Positions 17,489-27,010 of a stretch of DNA of 64,000 nucleotides are shown here, one piece after another. The stretch's first letter is position 1, and the number at the start of each line of letters is the position of its first letter. The notes under the pieces are model-generated. The model worked only from the letters and a program-made list of their open reading frames with translations. It made no database searches and had not been told where the DNA came from. This stretch comes from Desulfatibacillum alkenivorans DSM 16219 (GTDB taxonomy: Bacteria > Desulfobacterota > Desulfobacteria > Desulfobacterales > Desulfatibacillaceae), in contig NZ_FQZU01000016.1 of the NCBI RefSeq assembly GCF_900142135.1, positions 62,001-126,000 on the forward strand, given 5' to 3'. Both the position numbers and the translations under genes were made by a program.

Positions 17489-18020
17489 AGTTTGTGTCTG
17501 TTGGGCGACAGCGTTTCTTATTTGGGGATCCTTATTTCAGGTTTACGCCGAAGATCCCAAGCAGGAAGCCCTGGACCTGTTGGCCGAAGCCCGCGCCGAA
17601 GAATGCCGGGTGTGCCGGGAGAGACTTCAGGAAAAGGCTTTCAAAATCCTGGATCACGTCTATTATCCGGATTTGGAAATTGCGGCTGACGGCGCATGCG
17701 TGTTTGTTAAATCGGATTTGGAAAATCAGCTTATTCTGACATGTCGGAATGAGGACAAGCCCGAAGATCCCAACTATCCTATGCTGACCTTTTTGTTCCA
17801 CACCCAAGACAAGCATTTGGTGGGAATCGACCCCAAAGACTATACCCCGGAGGGCTTGGCTCAATCTTTCATTCAGGCGCCCCCCGGCGCCCGGTTTACA
17901 GGCGCGATTCGCGTTCTTTCCTATCCCTACGGCGACGGCGACGCCTTTAATTTCCACCCCTCCGCCAACCATCTGCAAATCCATTGCCAACTCATGGAAG
18001 TAAAAATCCTGGCTGAATAA
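17478..18020 (+). CDS. Secreted protein of unknown function
   Basis: 180 residues with a signal peptide (about 1-24, ending FQVYAED). The mature part has a Cys pair near the start (ECRVCRERL), then beta-rich sequence. I recognise no family. The ATG overlaps the upstream hydrolase gene by 11 bp and has GGAAAAAA in front, so it is probably translated as the third gene of the same transcript. Confidence 0.7.
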   Translation: MRVRVCVCWATAFLIWGSLFQVYAEDPKQEALDLLAEARAEECRVCRERLQEKAFKILDHVYYPDLEIAADGACVFVKSDLENQLILTCRNEDKPEDPNYPMLTFLFHTQDKHLVGIDPKDYTPEGLAQSFIQAPPGARFTGAIRVLSYPYGDGDAFNFHPSANHLQIHCQLMEVKILAE

Positions 18021-18095
18021 AGGCTCTTCAAAGAGCAATGCGGCCTTGATTTTTATACCTCAGGGTTCTCTTTAAATGGGAGGGTAATGATAAGA

Positions 18096-18222
18096 ATTTG
18101 TTGGGTTTCGCAAGCTCTACCCAACCTACGCCGCGCCATGATGAGACGTAGGTTGGGTTAAGAAGTCCTTCGTTGGCGTTGCATGCAGGCGCTATTCTTA
18201 TTGGACTTCGAACCCAACAAAG
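18096..18222. repeat. Nested palindrome, GTAGGTTGGGTT type
   Basis: The outer arms TTTGTTGGGTTTCG (about 18097-18110) and CGAACCCAACAAA (about 18209-18221) enclose an inner ACCCAACCTACG (18119-18130)/CGTAGGTTGGGT (18147-18158) stem. A related element with TTGTTGGGTTTCGCGG and CCCCACCTACG lies at 27314-27452. This class of repeat (GTAGGTTGGGTTAG) is common in many bacterial genomes. Confidence 0.7.
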
Positions 18223-18292
18223 AGGGTGGCCCTGGAAGTCCAGCCTCCAAGCCGGAATCCGGCGCTTTTAAGAAAGGCGGCGGGATGAGTTT

Positions 18293-18367
18293 GGGGGACA
18301 TGACCTTATCTCGGGTATAGCGAATCTAATCAGTAAGGACTCTGATGAGATAAGGATCGTGTCCCCC
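18293..18367. repeat. Family B hairpin, copy 3
   Basis: GGGGGACATGACCTTATCTC (18293-18312) pairs with GAGATAAGGATCGTGTCCCCC (18347-18367), leaving a loop of about 34 bases. It is the best-conserved of the three copies. Confidence 0.8.
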
Positions 18368-18486
18368 TAGCTCTGCACTCCCGGAAACGGGGACCCAGTG
18401 TCATTGTGCTGTTTTGGCGGATCCGGATTAAAATCCGGACAATGAACAAAGTACTCGAATGTTATCAACTTGGTATAAGACGCCTA

Positions 18487-19797
18487 TTAAACCGCCTCAA
18501 GCACCATGGCGCCGGAAAGGGCGCCGCCGGCGCAAATGCCCAGCAAGGCGGATTGCTTGCCGGATTCGTGCAACTCGTTGGCCATGGTGGAAATCATCCG
18601 GGTTCCTGTGGCGGCGAAGGGATGCCCAAAGGCCAATGACCCGCCCAGGAGGTTGATGTCCTGTGGATCGAGCTTTTTGAACGCCTTATCCAGGCCAAGG
18701 CGCTGTTGGCAAAACTCGTCATTGCCGAGCATTTTGATCACGCAAAGCACCTGGGCTGCAAAGGCCTCGTGAATGTCGAAAATATCGATGTCGTCCGCGG
18801 TCATGCCCGCCTTGGCCGCCGCCTTGGGCATGGAAATGGCCGGGCCGATAAGCAGTTGATCGTTGGGATCCACGGCGTCGTAGGACCAGCTTGTCACCGC
18901 CGCCAGAGGGGTGAAGCCTAAAGCCTTGGCTTTTTCCTCGCTCATCATCAGGACTGCGGATGCGCCGTCGGTGAGGGCGCTGGAATTCCCCGCGGTCAGG
19001 GTTCCGTCTTCCTTGAAAGCGGGCTTTAACCTGGCCATTTTATCCACCGAAGTGTCGCCCCGGAGGATATTGTCTGCATATACGGTTTCGCCGCCGGGCG
19101 TTTCCACGGGAACGATTTCCTTGGAAAACCGGCCTGCAGCCAGGGCTTTGGCGGCCCGGGTGTGGGATTGCACGGCGAATGCGTCCTGGTCCTCCCGGCT
19201 TATTCCGTGCATGCCCGCCATTTTTTCCGCGGACTCGCCCATGAGTTCGCCGGTGGTCCTCTCCCGGATGCTGGGGCGGGAAGGAACAATATCATTTTTC
19301 GGATGGATTTTCGTGAGCAGCTTAAGATAGTCCACGGGCGTGGATTTGGCGCTCATGACCACGGGCGCGGCCTTATGCACCAGGGTAGGGGGCATGCGAA
19401 CCTCCACGTTGGAGGTGGAGTCGCTGCCGCCCGCGATGATCACGTCCGCGTCGCCCCGCTCGATGGATGCGGCGGCCAGGGTCGTGCTCAACATGCTGGT
19501 GGTGCATGCCCGGGTGACCGTGTAGGATTCCAGGGTGTCAGGCAGGCCCGCGTCAAAGATGATTTCCCGTCCGATATTCACGGCTATGCCGCCGGGCAGG
19601 ATAGTGCCGCCCCAGACCAGGCTGTCCAGTTCCTTCCACTCCACGGGGAATTGATTGAGCAGCCCTTTGACGCAGGCGGTTCCCAGGGCGATGGTGTCCA
19701 GTTGGGTGAAAGGCCCGAAAGCCCGGATAAATGGGGTGCGCACGCCGCCCACGATGACTGCGCGGCGGGGCTTGGCGGTGTTTTTCTTTGCTGGCAT
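18487..19797 (-). CDS. fadI: Thiolase (acetyl-CoA acyltransferase, FadI/FadA2 type)
   Basis: 436 residues. The nucleophilic Cys98 sits in TRACTTSML, the second active-site region is GHPFAATGTRM, and the C-terminal base is in GICAGGALSGAMV. This is the degradative long-subunit thiolase that cleaves 3-ketoacyl-CoA with CoA to acetyl-CoA and a shortened acyl-CoA. A start with GGGAG upstream is used. It follows the FabG4-type gene by 40 bp and closes the MaoC-FabG4-thiolase operon, so the three encode hydration/dehydration, ketoreduction/oxidation and cleavage. Confidence 0.93.
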   Translation of the reverse strand: MPAKKNTAKPRRAVIVGGVRTPFIRAFGPFTQLDTIALGTACVKGLLNQFPVEWKELDSLVWGGTILPGGIAVNIGREIIFDAGLPDTLESYTVTRACTTSMLSTTLAAASIERGDADVIIAGGSDSTSNVEVRMPPTLVHKAAPVVMSAKSTPVDYLKLLTKIHPKNDIVPSRPSIRERTTGELMGESAEKMAGMHGISREDQDAFAVQSHTRAAKALAAGRFSKEIVPVETPGGETVYADNILRGDTSVDKMARLKPAFKEDGTLTAGNSSALTDGASAVLMMSEEKAKALGFTPLAAVTSWSYDAVDPNDQLLIGPAISMPKAAAKAGMTADDIDIFDIHEAFAAQVLCVIKMLGNDEFCQQRLGLDKAFKKLDPQDINLLGGSLAFGHPFAATGTRMISTMANELHESGKQSALLGICAGGALSGAMVLEAV

Positions 19798-19837
19798 TGG
19801 TTTTTGTCTCCCTTATATTAAAACGTTGAAATTTTGA

Positions 19838-21277
19838 TTATGCGCCGATGAAGTTCTGGCCGCAGATCCGCAGCACGCCGCCCGTGATTCCGCTGGCCTG
19901 GGGGCTTGCCAAAAAGGTCACGACCTGGGCCACGTCCTGGGGCAGGCCGCCCTGGGAAAGGCTGGCGAGCCGGCGTCCGGCCTCGCGGGTGGCAAAGGGG
20001 ATGGCGGCGGTCATCTGGGTTTCGATGAATCCGGGGGCCACGGCGTTCACGGTGATTCCCCGGTCCGCCACCGTGGGCGCCAGGGCTTCCACGAACCCGA
20101 TCACCCCGGCTTTGGAGGCGGCGTAGTTGGTCTGGCCCACGTTGCCGGCGATGCCTGCAATGGAAGACAGGCAAACGATCCGGCCGTTATCCGGCATGAT
20201 TTCCAAAAGTTCCCTGGTGCTCGCAATCAGCGCCAGAAGATTGATGCTCATGACCATGTTCCAGCGGTCCGCGTCCATGTTCGCCAGCATTTTGTCCCTG
20301 GTCACGCCGGCGTTATGGACGATTACGTCCAGGCCCTTTTTGCCGTAATTCTCCGCAATGTGATCCTTAATGGCCTTGGCTGCGTCCGAGGCCGTGATGT
20401 CGCAATTCAGGGCCGAGCCGTTGATCTCCCTGGCCAGTTTGGCGGTCAGGTTCTCCTCGCCGGGGCGATCCATGACAATCACCCTTGCGCCTTCTCCGGC
20501 CATGGTCCGGGCGATCTGCTCCCCAATGCCCCTTGCCGCGCCGGTCACCAGGGCGATTTTGCCGTCCAGAGGGCGAATGTTGGTGAAGGACTCCAGAGCC
20601 TTGACCCTGGCGGACACGCGCACCATCTGGCCGGAGACGTAGGCGGAGCGGTCGGATAGAAAGAAGCGCAGTACGGGCTCCAGCCGGTCCTCGGCGCCTT
20701 TTTCCACGTAGATGGCCTGGGAGGTCGCGCCTTTCTTGCCGATTTCCTTGCCCGCGCTTTTTACAAAGCCCAGCAAGGCCCGGCTGGCCGCAGCCTGGGA
20801 TACGTCCTCCAACTGATCGGCGGGGCGGCCCAGGACAATGAGCCTGCCGCAGGGGCTCAGGGAGCGGATTTTCGTGTGAAAGAATTCGTACATCATTTCC
20901 AGTTCGGCCGGATCGGAAACGCCGGTGGCGTCAAATATCAAAACGCGGAAGTTCAGGCCTTCGGGCTTGGCGTCCATGTCCAGGGCCTTGGCCAGCCTGC
21001 CCCGTGCAGCGCCCTGCTTCTGGTAATGGCTGAATTTTTTGGAGTCCGCGGCCGCATGCACCAGCACGCCCATGCCGCCCAATGCCCGGGCGACCTGAGG
21101 CGCAAGCTCCGAGCCCGGCAAATGCCCCACGGCCGCATCCACGTCCAGCAGCGGCATTTCCTCCCACGGCCCGGCGGGGCGGCTAAGCTCCTGGGGCAGC
21201 GAAAGGGGAATCCCCAGGTTTTTGACCACTTTTCTGGCCGCGTCCTTTTTTCCCAGTTCCAATAACATGTCTCCCAT
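19838..21277 (-). CDS. fabG: High-molecular-weight 3-oxoacyl reductase, FabG4 type
   Basis: 479 residues from the chosen start. The first ~215 residues form a degenerate, non-cofactor-binding Rossmann-like domain; the second domain is a full SDR with TGAARGIGEQ, HNAGVTRDKMLANMD, the catalytic Ser in CLSSIAGIAG and YAASK. The C-terminal residues ITGGVLRICGQNFIGA and IETQMTAAIPFATREAGRRL closely match mycobacterial FabG4, an NADH-dependent reductase of long-chain 3-ketoacyl-CoA. I chose Met at 21277 because GAAGGAG precedes it, whereas the longer frame (21322) lacks a binding site. It follows the MaoC gene and precedes the thiolase. Confidence 0.92.
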   Translation of the reverse strand: MGDMLLELGKKDAARKVVKNLGIPLSLPQELSRPAGPWEEMPLLDVDAAVGHLPGSELAPQVARALGGMGVLVHAAADSKKFSHYQKQGAARGRLAKALDMDAKPEGLNFRVLIFDATGVSDPAELEMMYEFFHTKIRSLSPCGRLIVLGRPADQLEDVSQAAASRALLGFVKSAGKEIGKKGATSQAIYVEKGAEDRLEPVLRFFLSDRSAYVSGQMVRVSARVKALESFTNIRPLDGKIALVTGAARGIGEQIARTMAGEGARVIVMDRPGEENLTAKLAREINGSALNCDITASDAAKAIKDHIAENYGKKGLDVIVHNAGVTRDKMLANMDADRWNMVMSINLLALIASTRELLEIMPDNGRIVCLSSIAGIAGNVGQTNYAASKAGVIGFVEALAPTVADRGITVNAVAPGFIETQMTAAIPFATREAGRRLASLSQGGLPQDVAQVVTFLASPQASGITGGVLRICGQNFIGA

Positions 21278-21336
21278 TTTTCCTTCTCCTTCTGCAGCCG
21301 ATGAATCCGGCGCATCTTTCATGATTCAAGAACATT

Positions 21337-22206
21337 TTAAACGGTGTATGCGCCTGAAAGGTAAGGCGCGCTTCCCGTTGCGGCGCCTAAAAACACGGCG
21401 CCCCCGTCCACGAAAACGCCCGGCGCCGCAGGCAGAACCAAAGGCCTCACGAAGCGGCATTCAAAGCTCTTCAGGGCGTATGGGTTCTGAGCCAAAACGT
21501 TCCGGTTCAAAGCCTCGATGGTGCGGGCCATGCTGGAAAATCCGTGGAGGATTGTGTTGGGAAATCCCGCCATCCGGGCGTAGGATGGAATCCAGTGGAT
21601 GGGGTTGAAATCCCCGGTCAAGAGGGCGAAATCAATGCCCGAATCCAAAGCCAGGTTAAGGGTTGCGATTTCCCGCGCGGTTTGGGGAATTAAAGCCTTT
21701 TGCTTGCCGCTTTTTTTATCCGACTTTTTGGGGATGATGGCGTTGACCGTGCATTCCAGGCATTGGGGATTGTCCTCCACGCCCGTGACCATCTTCTGCT
21801 GCAGCACAACCCGCGATTCGGTTTCGTTCACCTGGGCCAGTTCGGCCCGAACCTTCAAGGGCCGGTCCGCCGGAATGGGCGCGTGCACCACAAAGGACGC
21901 CCCGCCGTTCAGCACTTTGGTCAGGTTGTAGGGCAGGCCGGTCAAGGTTTTGGCCATCAGGGGAAAGCCCCACTGGGGGAACAGGCTGGGGGGCAAAGTC
22001 CCTTTGTACCACGAAGGCTCGCCGCCCACGTGGCGGAGGTAATCCTCTATCAAACCTTGGGGCCGCGGCGGCAGCACCGCCTCCACCACGGTTGTTTGTC
22101 CGCCGCTGTTCAGGCTGACTTTTTTCAGGATGGGTCCCGCCGCGGTTTTCAGCAGGGCCATGATCACCGGGATTTGGTGTCTTGCATACAGGGGGGATAC
22201 TCGCAT
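21337..22206 (-). CDS. MaoC-like (R)-hydratase/dehydratase, HtdX type
   Basis: 289 residues. The C-terminal hot-dog domain has the hydratase 2 motif LTGDFNPIHWIPSYARMAGF and ILHGF, with the Asp/His pair used to add or remove water at the 2,3 bond of acyl-CoA. The N-terminal half looks like a second, degenerate hot dog. It is first in an operon with FabG4-type reductase and thiolase genes, the same gene set as Rv0241c-Rv0243 (htdX, fabG4, fadA2) of Mycobacterium tuberculosis. A promoter and palindrome lie 48-87 bp upstream. Confidence 0.88.
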   Translation of the reverse strand: MRVSPLYARHQIPVIMALLKTAAGPILKKVSLNSGGQTTVVEAVLPPRPQGLIEDYLRHVGGEPSWYKGTLPPSLFPQWGFPLMAKTLTGLPYNLTKVLNGGASFVVHAPIPADRPLKVRAELAQVNETESRVVLQQKMVTGVEDNPQCLECTVNAIIPKKSDKKSGKQKALIPQTAREIATLNLALDSGIDFALLTGDFNPIHWIPSYARMAGFPNTILHGFSSMARTIEALNRNVLAQNPYALKSFECRFVRPLVLPAAPGVFVDGGAVFLGAATGSAPYLSGAYTV

Positions 22207-22253
22207 TGGGGGCGCGCTCCTTTTTGGGGTTAGAAAAATCTACGGTTGCTTAA

Positions 22254-22267
22254 ACTGACATGTCAGT
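22254..22267. promoter_or_regulatory. Palindromic operator of the MaoC-FabG4-thiolase operon
   Basis: ACTGACATGTCAGT is a perfect 14-bp palindrome that overlaps the predicted -10 box and start of transcription. This placement suits a TetR- or GntR-type fatty-acid repressor. No regulator gene is adjacent; candidates are the three TetR genes in this window. Confidence 0.7.
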
Positions 22268-22293
22268 CTAATTACTCAACTAGGCATTGTCAA
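22265..22293 (-). promoter_or_regulatory. Predicted promoter of the MaoC-FabG4-thiolase operon
   Basis: On the minus strand TTGACA (22288-22293) and TAGACT (22265-22270) are 17 bases apart. The first gene starts at 22206, leaving a leader of about 50 nt. Confidence 0.7.
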
Positions 22294-22380
22294 GAGGGAA
22301 GTTGATGGATAATCACTAGGAAAGGAGAAGCAAAAGAGGGGCGCCCAATTGGTTGCTGTTTTTCTTGCAAAAGATTGCCA

Positions 22381-22418
22381 TGTTTATAGTGTTGTCCAAC
22401 GGGACAACACTATAAACA
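22381..22418. terminator. Perfect 17-bp hairpin downstream of the exporter operon
   Basis: TGTTTATAGTGTTGTCC (22381-22397), loop AACG, GGACAACACTATAAACA (22402-22418). It is 23 bp past the stop of the minus-strand permease gene. There is no uridine tract after it on either strand, so it may be an mRNA stabiliser or weak terminator rather than a classical one. Confidence 0.5.
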
Positions 22419-22440
22419 CCGGCGACGAACTTTTAAACAA

Positions 22441-23654
22441 TTACTCGTACCGCAACGCCTCGATGGGGTGCAGCCCGGCGGCTTTGCGGGCCGGGTAGAA
22501 GCCGAAGAACACGCCCACGCCGGCGGTGAAGGCCACGGCCGTCAATATCACCGACAGGTTCGTCACCACGGAGCATCCCAGGATTGCGCCCAGCCCAAAG
22601 GCCAGGCTGAGCCCTGTGACGATGCCGAACACGCCTCCGATCAGGCTCAGGATGATGGCTTCCACCAGAAATTGCGCCATGATGTCGCTGCCCCGGGCGC
22701 CCACGGCCATGCGAATGCCGATCTCCCGGGTGCGTTCCGTGACGGAAACCAGCATGATATTCATGATGCCGATGCCGCCCACCAGCAGGGACACTCCGGC
22801 GATGGCGCTCAACAGCGCGGTCAGGGTCCCGGTCATCTGGGAGGCCATGTTGATGATTTCCGTCTGGCTGCGGATGTTAAAATCGTCCTCCTCGCTGTCG
22901 CTCAATTTATGCTGAGCCCTTAGGATCTGGGTGATTTCCTTTTCCGCGGCGTCCATTTTTTCCTCGGAAACGGCGCTGGCCATAATCACCCGGAGGGTCT
23001 TGCCGTCGGACAGCCGGTATAAAGCAGTGGTGGACGGGGTGAAGATAACGTCGTCCTGGTCGTTGCCCATGGAGCTTTGGCCTTTTTCCGCCAGCACGCC
23101 GATCACCTTAAACGGCACGTTCCGCACCCGAATTCTTGCGCCCAGGGGATCGCTGTCCCCAAAAAGCTCCTCCGCCACGGTCCGGCCCAGGACCGCCGCC
23201 TTGGCGCGGGTTCTCACGTCCCGCTCCGTAAAGAACGTCCCGCTGGCGATTTCGTAATTTCGGATAGTCAGATAATCCGGCGACACCCCCTCCACGGAGG
23301 TGCTCCAGTTGGCGTTGCCCGCAATCACCTGTTCGGACACGCGGACATTTGGGGAAACAGCCAGCAGGGTGGAGGATTTCTCCCGCAGGGCCTTGACGTC
23401 ATCCATGCTGATGGTAGCCAGGGAGCCCGACCCCAACCGCACGCCGCCGCTCCGGCCGGCGCCGGGGTGGATCATAAGCAGGTTGGTTCCCATGGAGGAA
23501 ATCTGGGTCTTGATGTCCTTCTGGGAGCCCTCGCCCAAAGCCATGAGGGCGATGACCGACCCCACGCCGATGATGACGCCCAGCATGGTCAAAAGGCTGC
23601 GCATCCGATTTTTCAGGATGCTTTGGAGGGCGACTTTGACGAACTTAAACCATT

Positions 23655-23658
<4 letters not shown>
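22441..23658 (-). CDS. ABC transporter permease, MacB/LolC-type
   Basis: 405 residues. One N-terminal helix (about 20-40, MLGVIIGVGSVIALMAL), a large periplasmic domain (about 45-280) and three C-terminal helices (IAGVSLLVGGIGIMNIMLVS; FLVEAIILSLIGGVFGIV; the last near VILTAVAFTAGVGVFFGF) are the MacB/FtsX arrangement. In E. coli MacB the ATPase is fused to this domain; here it is a separate gene overlapping by 4 bp. With the ATPase, adaptor and TolC homologue it should form a mechanotransmission exporter for a drug, peptide, lipid or siderophore. Confidence 0.92.
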
Positions 23659-24398
<740 letters not shown>

Positions 24399-24452
24399 TT
24401 TTAAATCCTTGCAACGGGTATTTCTTGTTTTTCCTGCCGGTCCGGCTATTTT

Positions 24453-25661
24453 TCAGCGGCCGGGGGGAGGTCCGCCGCCGCCCGAGCGGCGGGGCGGCCT
24501 GGGCATGAGCTTGGACAAGATGCTTTGCTTGGAGGCGCTTTGCTCCTTTTTAATCCCGGTGACGACCATGTCGCCTTCCTGAATGGCGCCGGACAAGACC
24601 ACCGTGTTGGCCCCGTCGGTGATTCCCGTTTCCAGCGAAACCCGCCTGGGCATGCTTCCGTTATCAGAGATCATCACGGCCGGCCCGTCTTCCGCTGCTG
24701 CCTCCGGTCCCGCCATCTCCGACTTTGCGAAGGACAAGGCCGAGTTGGGAACCAAAAGCTGGTCTTTGATTTGCTGGACGATAAAGTCGATGGTGGCCGT
24801 CATGCCGGGAAGCAGCTTGCCGGTTTTGTTGGGCGCCTCGATCACCACGGTATAGGTGACCACGTTGGAAACCACTTCGGGGTTCAGGCGGATTTGCAGG
24901 ACCACGCCCGTGAACTCGTCGTCCGGATAGGCCTGGACCGTAAAACGCACAGGCTGGCCTTCCCGAATCTGGCCGATGTCGCTTTCATCCACGGCCGCTT
25001 CGATCTGCATGTCGGAAAGATCCTCAGCAATCAAAAACAGGGTCGGCGTACTGTAACTGGCCGCCACGGTCTGCCCTTCCTCAATGGCCCGTTCAATGAC
25101 CGTGCCGTCAATGGGGGATTTGATGACCGCATTCCGCAGATTGGTTTTGGCGGTGTCCAGGGAAGCCTGGGAGGAAAGCACGGAGGCGGCGGCGGTTTCC
25201 TTTTCCGTCTCGTAGGTCAAGAACTCCTGGGCCGACAGATGGCCTTTTTCAAACAAGGGCTTGTTGCGGTCGTATTCCGCTTTGGCCTGTCTGAGCTTGG
25301 CCTTGGCCTGGGCCAGGGCCGCTTCGGCTTGCTTGATGGACGCTTCAAACAAGGACGTGTCCAACTCCGCCAGGATTTGCCCTTTTGTCACCTTGTCGTT
25401 ATAGTCGGCCAAAACCCGCTCTATGGTTCCCGAAACCTGGGTGCCTACTTCCACCGTGCCCACGGCCGCCAGGGTTCCTGTGCTGGAAACCAGGGTTTCC
25501 ATGGCGCCTGTTGTCACCATGGCGGTTTGGAAGGGAGACTTTTCCCGCGAAGGCGGTTCAGGCGCGCTCAGGAAATTGCGGGCCGCAAACACAATAAAAG
25601 CCGCTCCGCAAACCATCAGCAGAACCTTCAATATTTTCCATATCCATTTTAAAAACGTCAT
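24453..25661 (-). CDS. MacA-like periplasmic adaptor (HlyD/RND-MFP family)
   Basis: 402 residues. An N-terminal membrane anchor (about 10-27) is followed by a lipoyl half-motif (VSGTIERVLADYNDKVTKGQILAELD), an alpha-hairpin coiled coil (IKQAEAALAQAKAKLRQAKAEYDR), the second lipoyl half (IKSPIDGTVIERAIEEGQTV), and beta-barrel and membrane-proximal domains. The C-terminus is a Gly/Pro/Arg-rich tail (RRSGGGGPPPGR). It should link the inner-membrane ABC pump to the TolC-like channel. AGGA precedes the ATG, which is 2 bp after the TolC-family gene. Confidence 0.93.
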   Translation of the reverse strand: MTFLKWIWKILKVLLMVCGAAFIVFAARNFLSAPEPPSREKSPFQTAMVTTGAMETLVSSTGTLAAVGTVEVGTQVSGTIERVLADYNDKVTKGQILAELDTSLFEASIKQAEAALAQAKAKLRQAKAEYDRNKPLFEKGHLSAQEFLTYETEKETAAASVLSSQASLDTAKTNLRNAVIKSPIDGTVIERAIEEGQTVAASYSTPTLFLIAEDLSDMQIEAAVDESDIGQIREGQPVRFTVQAYPDDEFTGVVLQIRLNPEVVSNVVTYTVVIEAPNKTGKLLPGMTATIDFIVQQIKDQLLVPNSALSFAKSEMAGPEAAAEDGPAVMISDNGSMPRRVSLETGITDGANTVVLSGAIQEGDMVVTGIKKEQSASKQSILSKLMPRPPRRSGGGGPPPGR

Positions 25662-25663
25662 TC

Positions 25664-27010
25664 CTAATCCTCCGCGGAAATATCTTTGGCGTCCAGGGTC
25701 CCGGAGTAGAACGCCAGGGCCATGGCTTGAATTCGCAAGTTGACTTCCGCTTCAATCTGGTCGTACTGGGCCTCCACAAAAGTGGTGCGGGCCTGGGTAA
25801 GCTCCGTCAGGGTGGATGCGCCGACCGTGTAGCGTTGCGAGCTGGAGTCCAGGGCCTGGGTTGCGTATTCCAATTGATCTCTGGTGACCTGAACCTTTTT
25901 TTCGGCCGTCTGATAGTCGGCGACAGCCTGGCCGATTTCCACTTCCACCTGCCTTTTGATCTTTTCCAACTCCAGTTCTGCATTGTTCAGGCTGATGCGA
26001 GCCTTGGCCACGTTGTTCCTGGTGATGTTTCGGTCAAAGATGGGAATGCTCAGGGACAAACCCACGCGGGCGTCCATGCTTTGATCCCAGAACTGATCCT
26101 CAAAGCCAAGATCGCCGCCGCTGGAATAATTCGTGCCCACCTCGCCGGTCAGGTCCAGGCTGGGCAGAAATCCCGCCTTGTTTTCCTTGATGGAGGCCTG
26201 GGCCGCGGAAATGGTTTCGTTTTGACTCTGGATGTCAGGCCTTTGGGCCAAAGCCTGGTTCAGGGCGCCTTCCGTAGTGACGCCGGCCGGCAGCAGGTCC
26301 TGGCGCAAGGCGGGGGCGGCGATTTCAAAGCTGGCGCTGGCCGGCATGCCGATGGCCTCCATCAACTGGATTTTGTTCACCGAGTAATCCCTTTGGGCGG
26401 TGAGCAGATCCAACTGGGCGGAGGAGGTTTGGGCCTTTTGCTGATACAGGTCGGTCACCGGCTTGCTGCCGGCGTCGTAAAAGGCCTGGATTTCATCCAA
26501 TTGCCGGGCGTTATCCTCCAGGTTGTTTGCCGCAACCTTGATTTTCTCCCTGGCCGTATACGCCTGGAAAAACGCCGCCATGGTACTGTATATTACGCTT
26601 TGCATGGTGCGGTTCCGGGTGTTTTCCTCTGCCGATAGGGAGTACCTGGATTTTTCCAGGGCCGCCTGATCCCCGTATCCGTTGAACAAATTCAGGCTGG
26701 AGGATAAGGCGGCGTTCAGGGACTGAAACGTGCTGTCCTCCGTGGAGTCCGCCCGGTCCGCGCTGGCGGACCAGGAAGTACTGGCCGACAAGCTGGGCAA
26801 AAAGTCGTCCTTGTCCTGCTTGACCGTGATTTCCGCGCTTTTAACGCTGTTTTGCGCCATGCGCAGATCCTGGTTATGCTCCAAGGCAAGGGCCACCGCC
26901 TTTTCCAGGGTCAAAGGCTCGGCATTCTGGGCGAAGGCCGGGGCCAGACATAGGATCAGCGCCGCCGTCATAGCCCAAATGCGCTGGGTTTTTCTTTTTA
27001 TATGCGTCAT
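25664..27010 (-). CDS. TolC-family outer-membrane efflux protein
   Basis: 448 residues with a signal peptide (cleavage near APAFAQ-NAE) and two outer-membrane-efflux repeats rich in long helices (LTLEKAVALALEHNQDLRMAQNSV; ALNQALAQRPDIQSQNETISAAQASIKENKAGFLPSLDL). It forms the outer-membrane channel of the tripartite exporter. First gene of the operon, with AGGAG upstream of the ATG. Confidence 0.93.
   Translation of the reverse strand: MTHIKRKTQRIWAMTAALILCLAPAFAQNAEPLTLEKAVALALEHNQDLRMAQNSVKSAEITVKQDKDDFLPSLSASTSWSASADRADSTEDSTFQSLNAALSSSLNLFNGYGDQAALEKSRYSLSAEENTRNRTMQSVIYSTMAAFFQAYTAREKIKVAANNLEDNARQLDEIQAFYDAGSKPVTDLYQQKAQTSSAQLDLLTAQRDYSVNKIQLMEAIGMPASASFEIAAPALRQDLLPAGVTTEGALNQALAQRPDIQSQNETISAAQASIKENKAGFLPSLDLTGEVGTNYSSGGDLGFEDQFWDQSMDARVGLSLSIPIFDRNITRNNVAKARISLNNAELELEKIKRQVEVEIGQAVADYQTAEKKVQVTRDQLEYATQALDSSSQRYTVGASTLTELTQARTTFVEAQYDQIEAEVNLRIQAMALAFYSGTLDAKDISAED

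Larger units (their letters stand above)
18021..18486. other. Intergenic region with three repeat structures
   Basis: Between the convergent secreted-protein and thiolase genes there is no coding sequence I can support. It contains a large nested palindrome (18096-18222), family B copy 3 (18293-18367) and a small perfect inverted repeat TCCGGATT-AA-AATCCGGA at 18422-18439, 47 bp beyond the thiolase stop codon. Confidence 0.7.
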
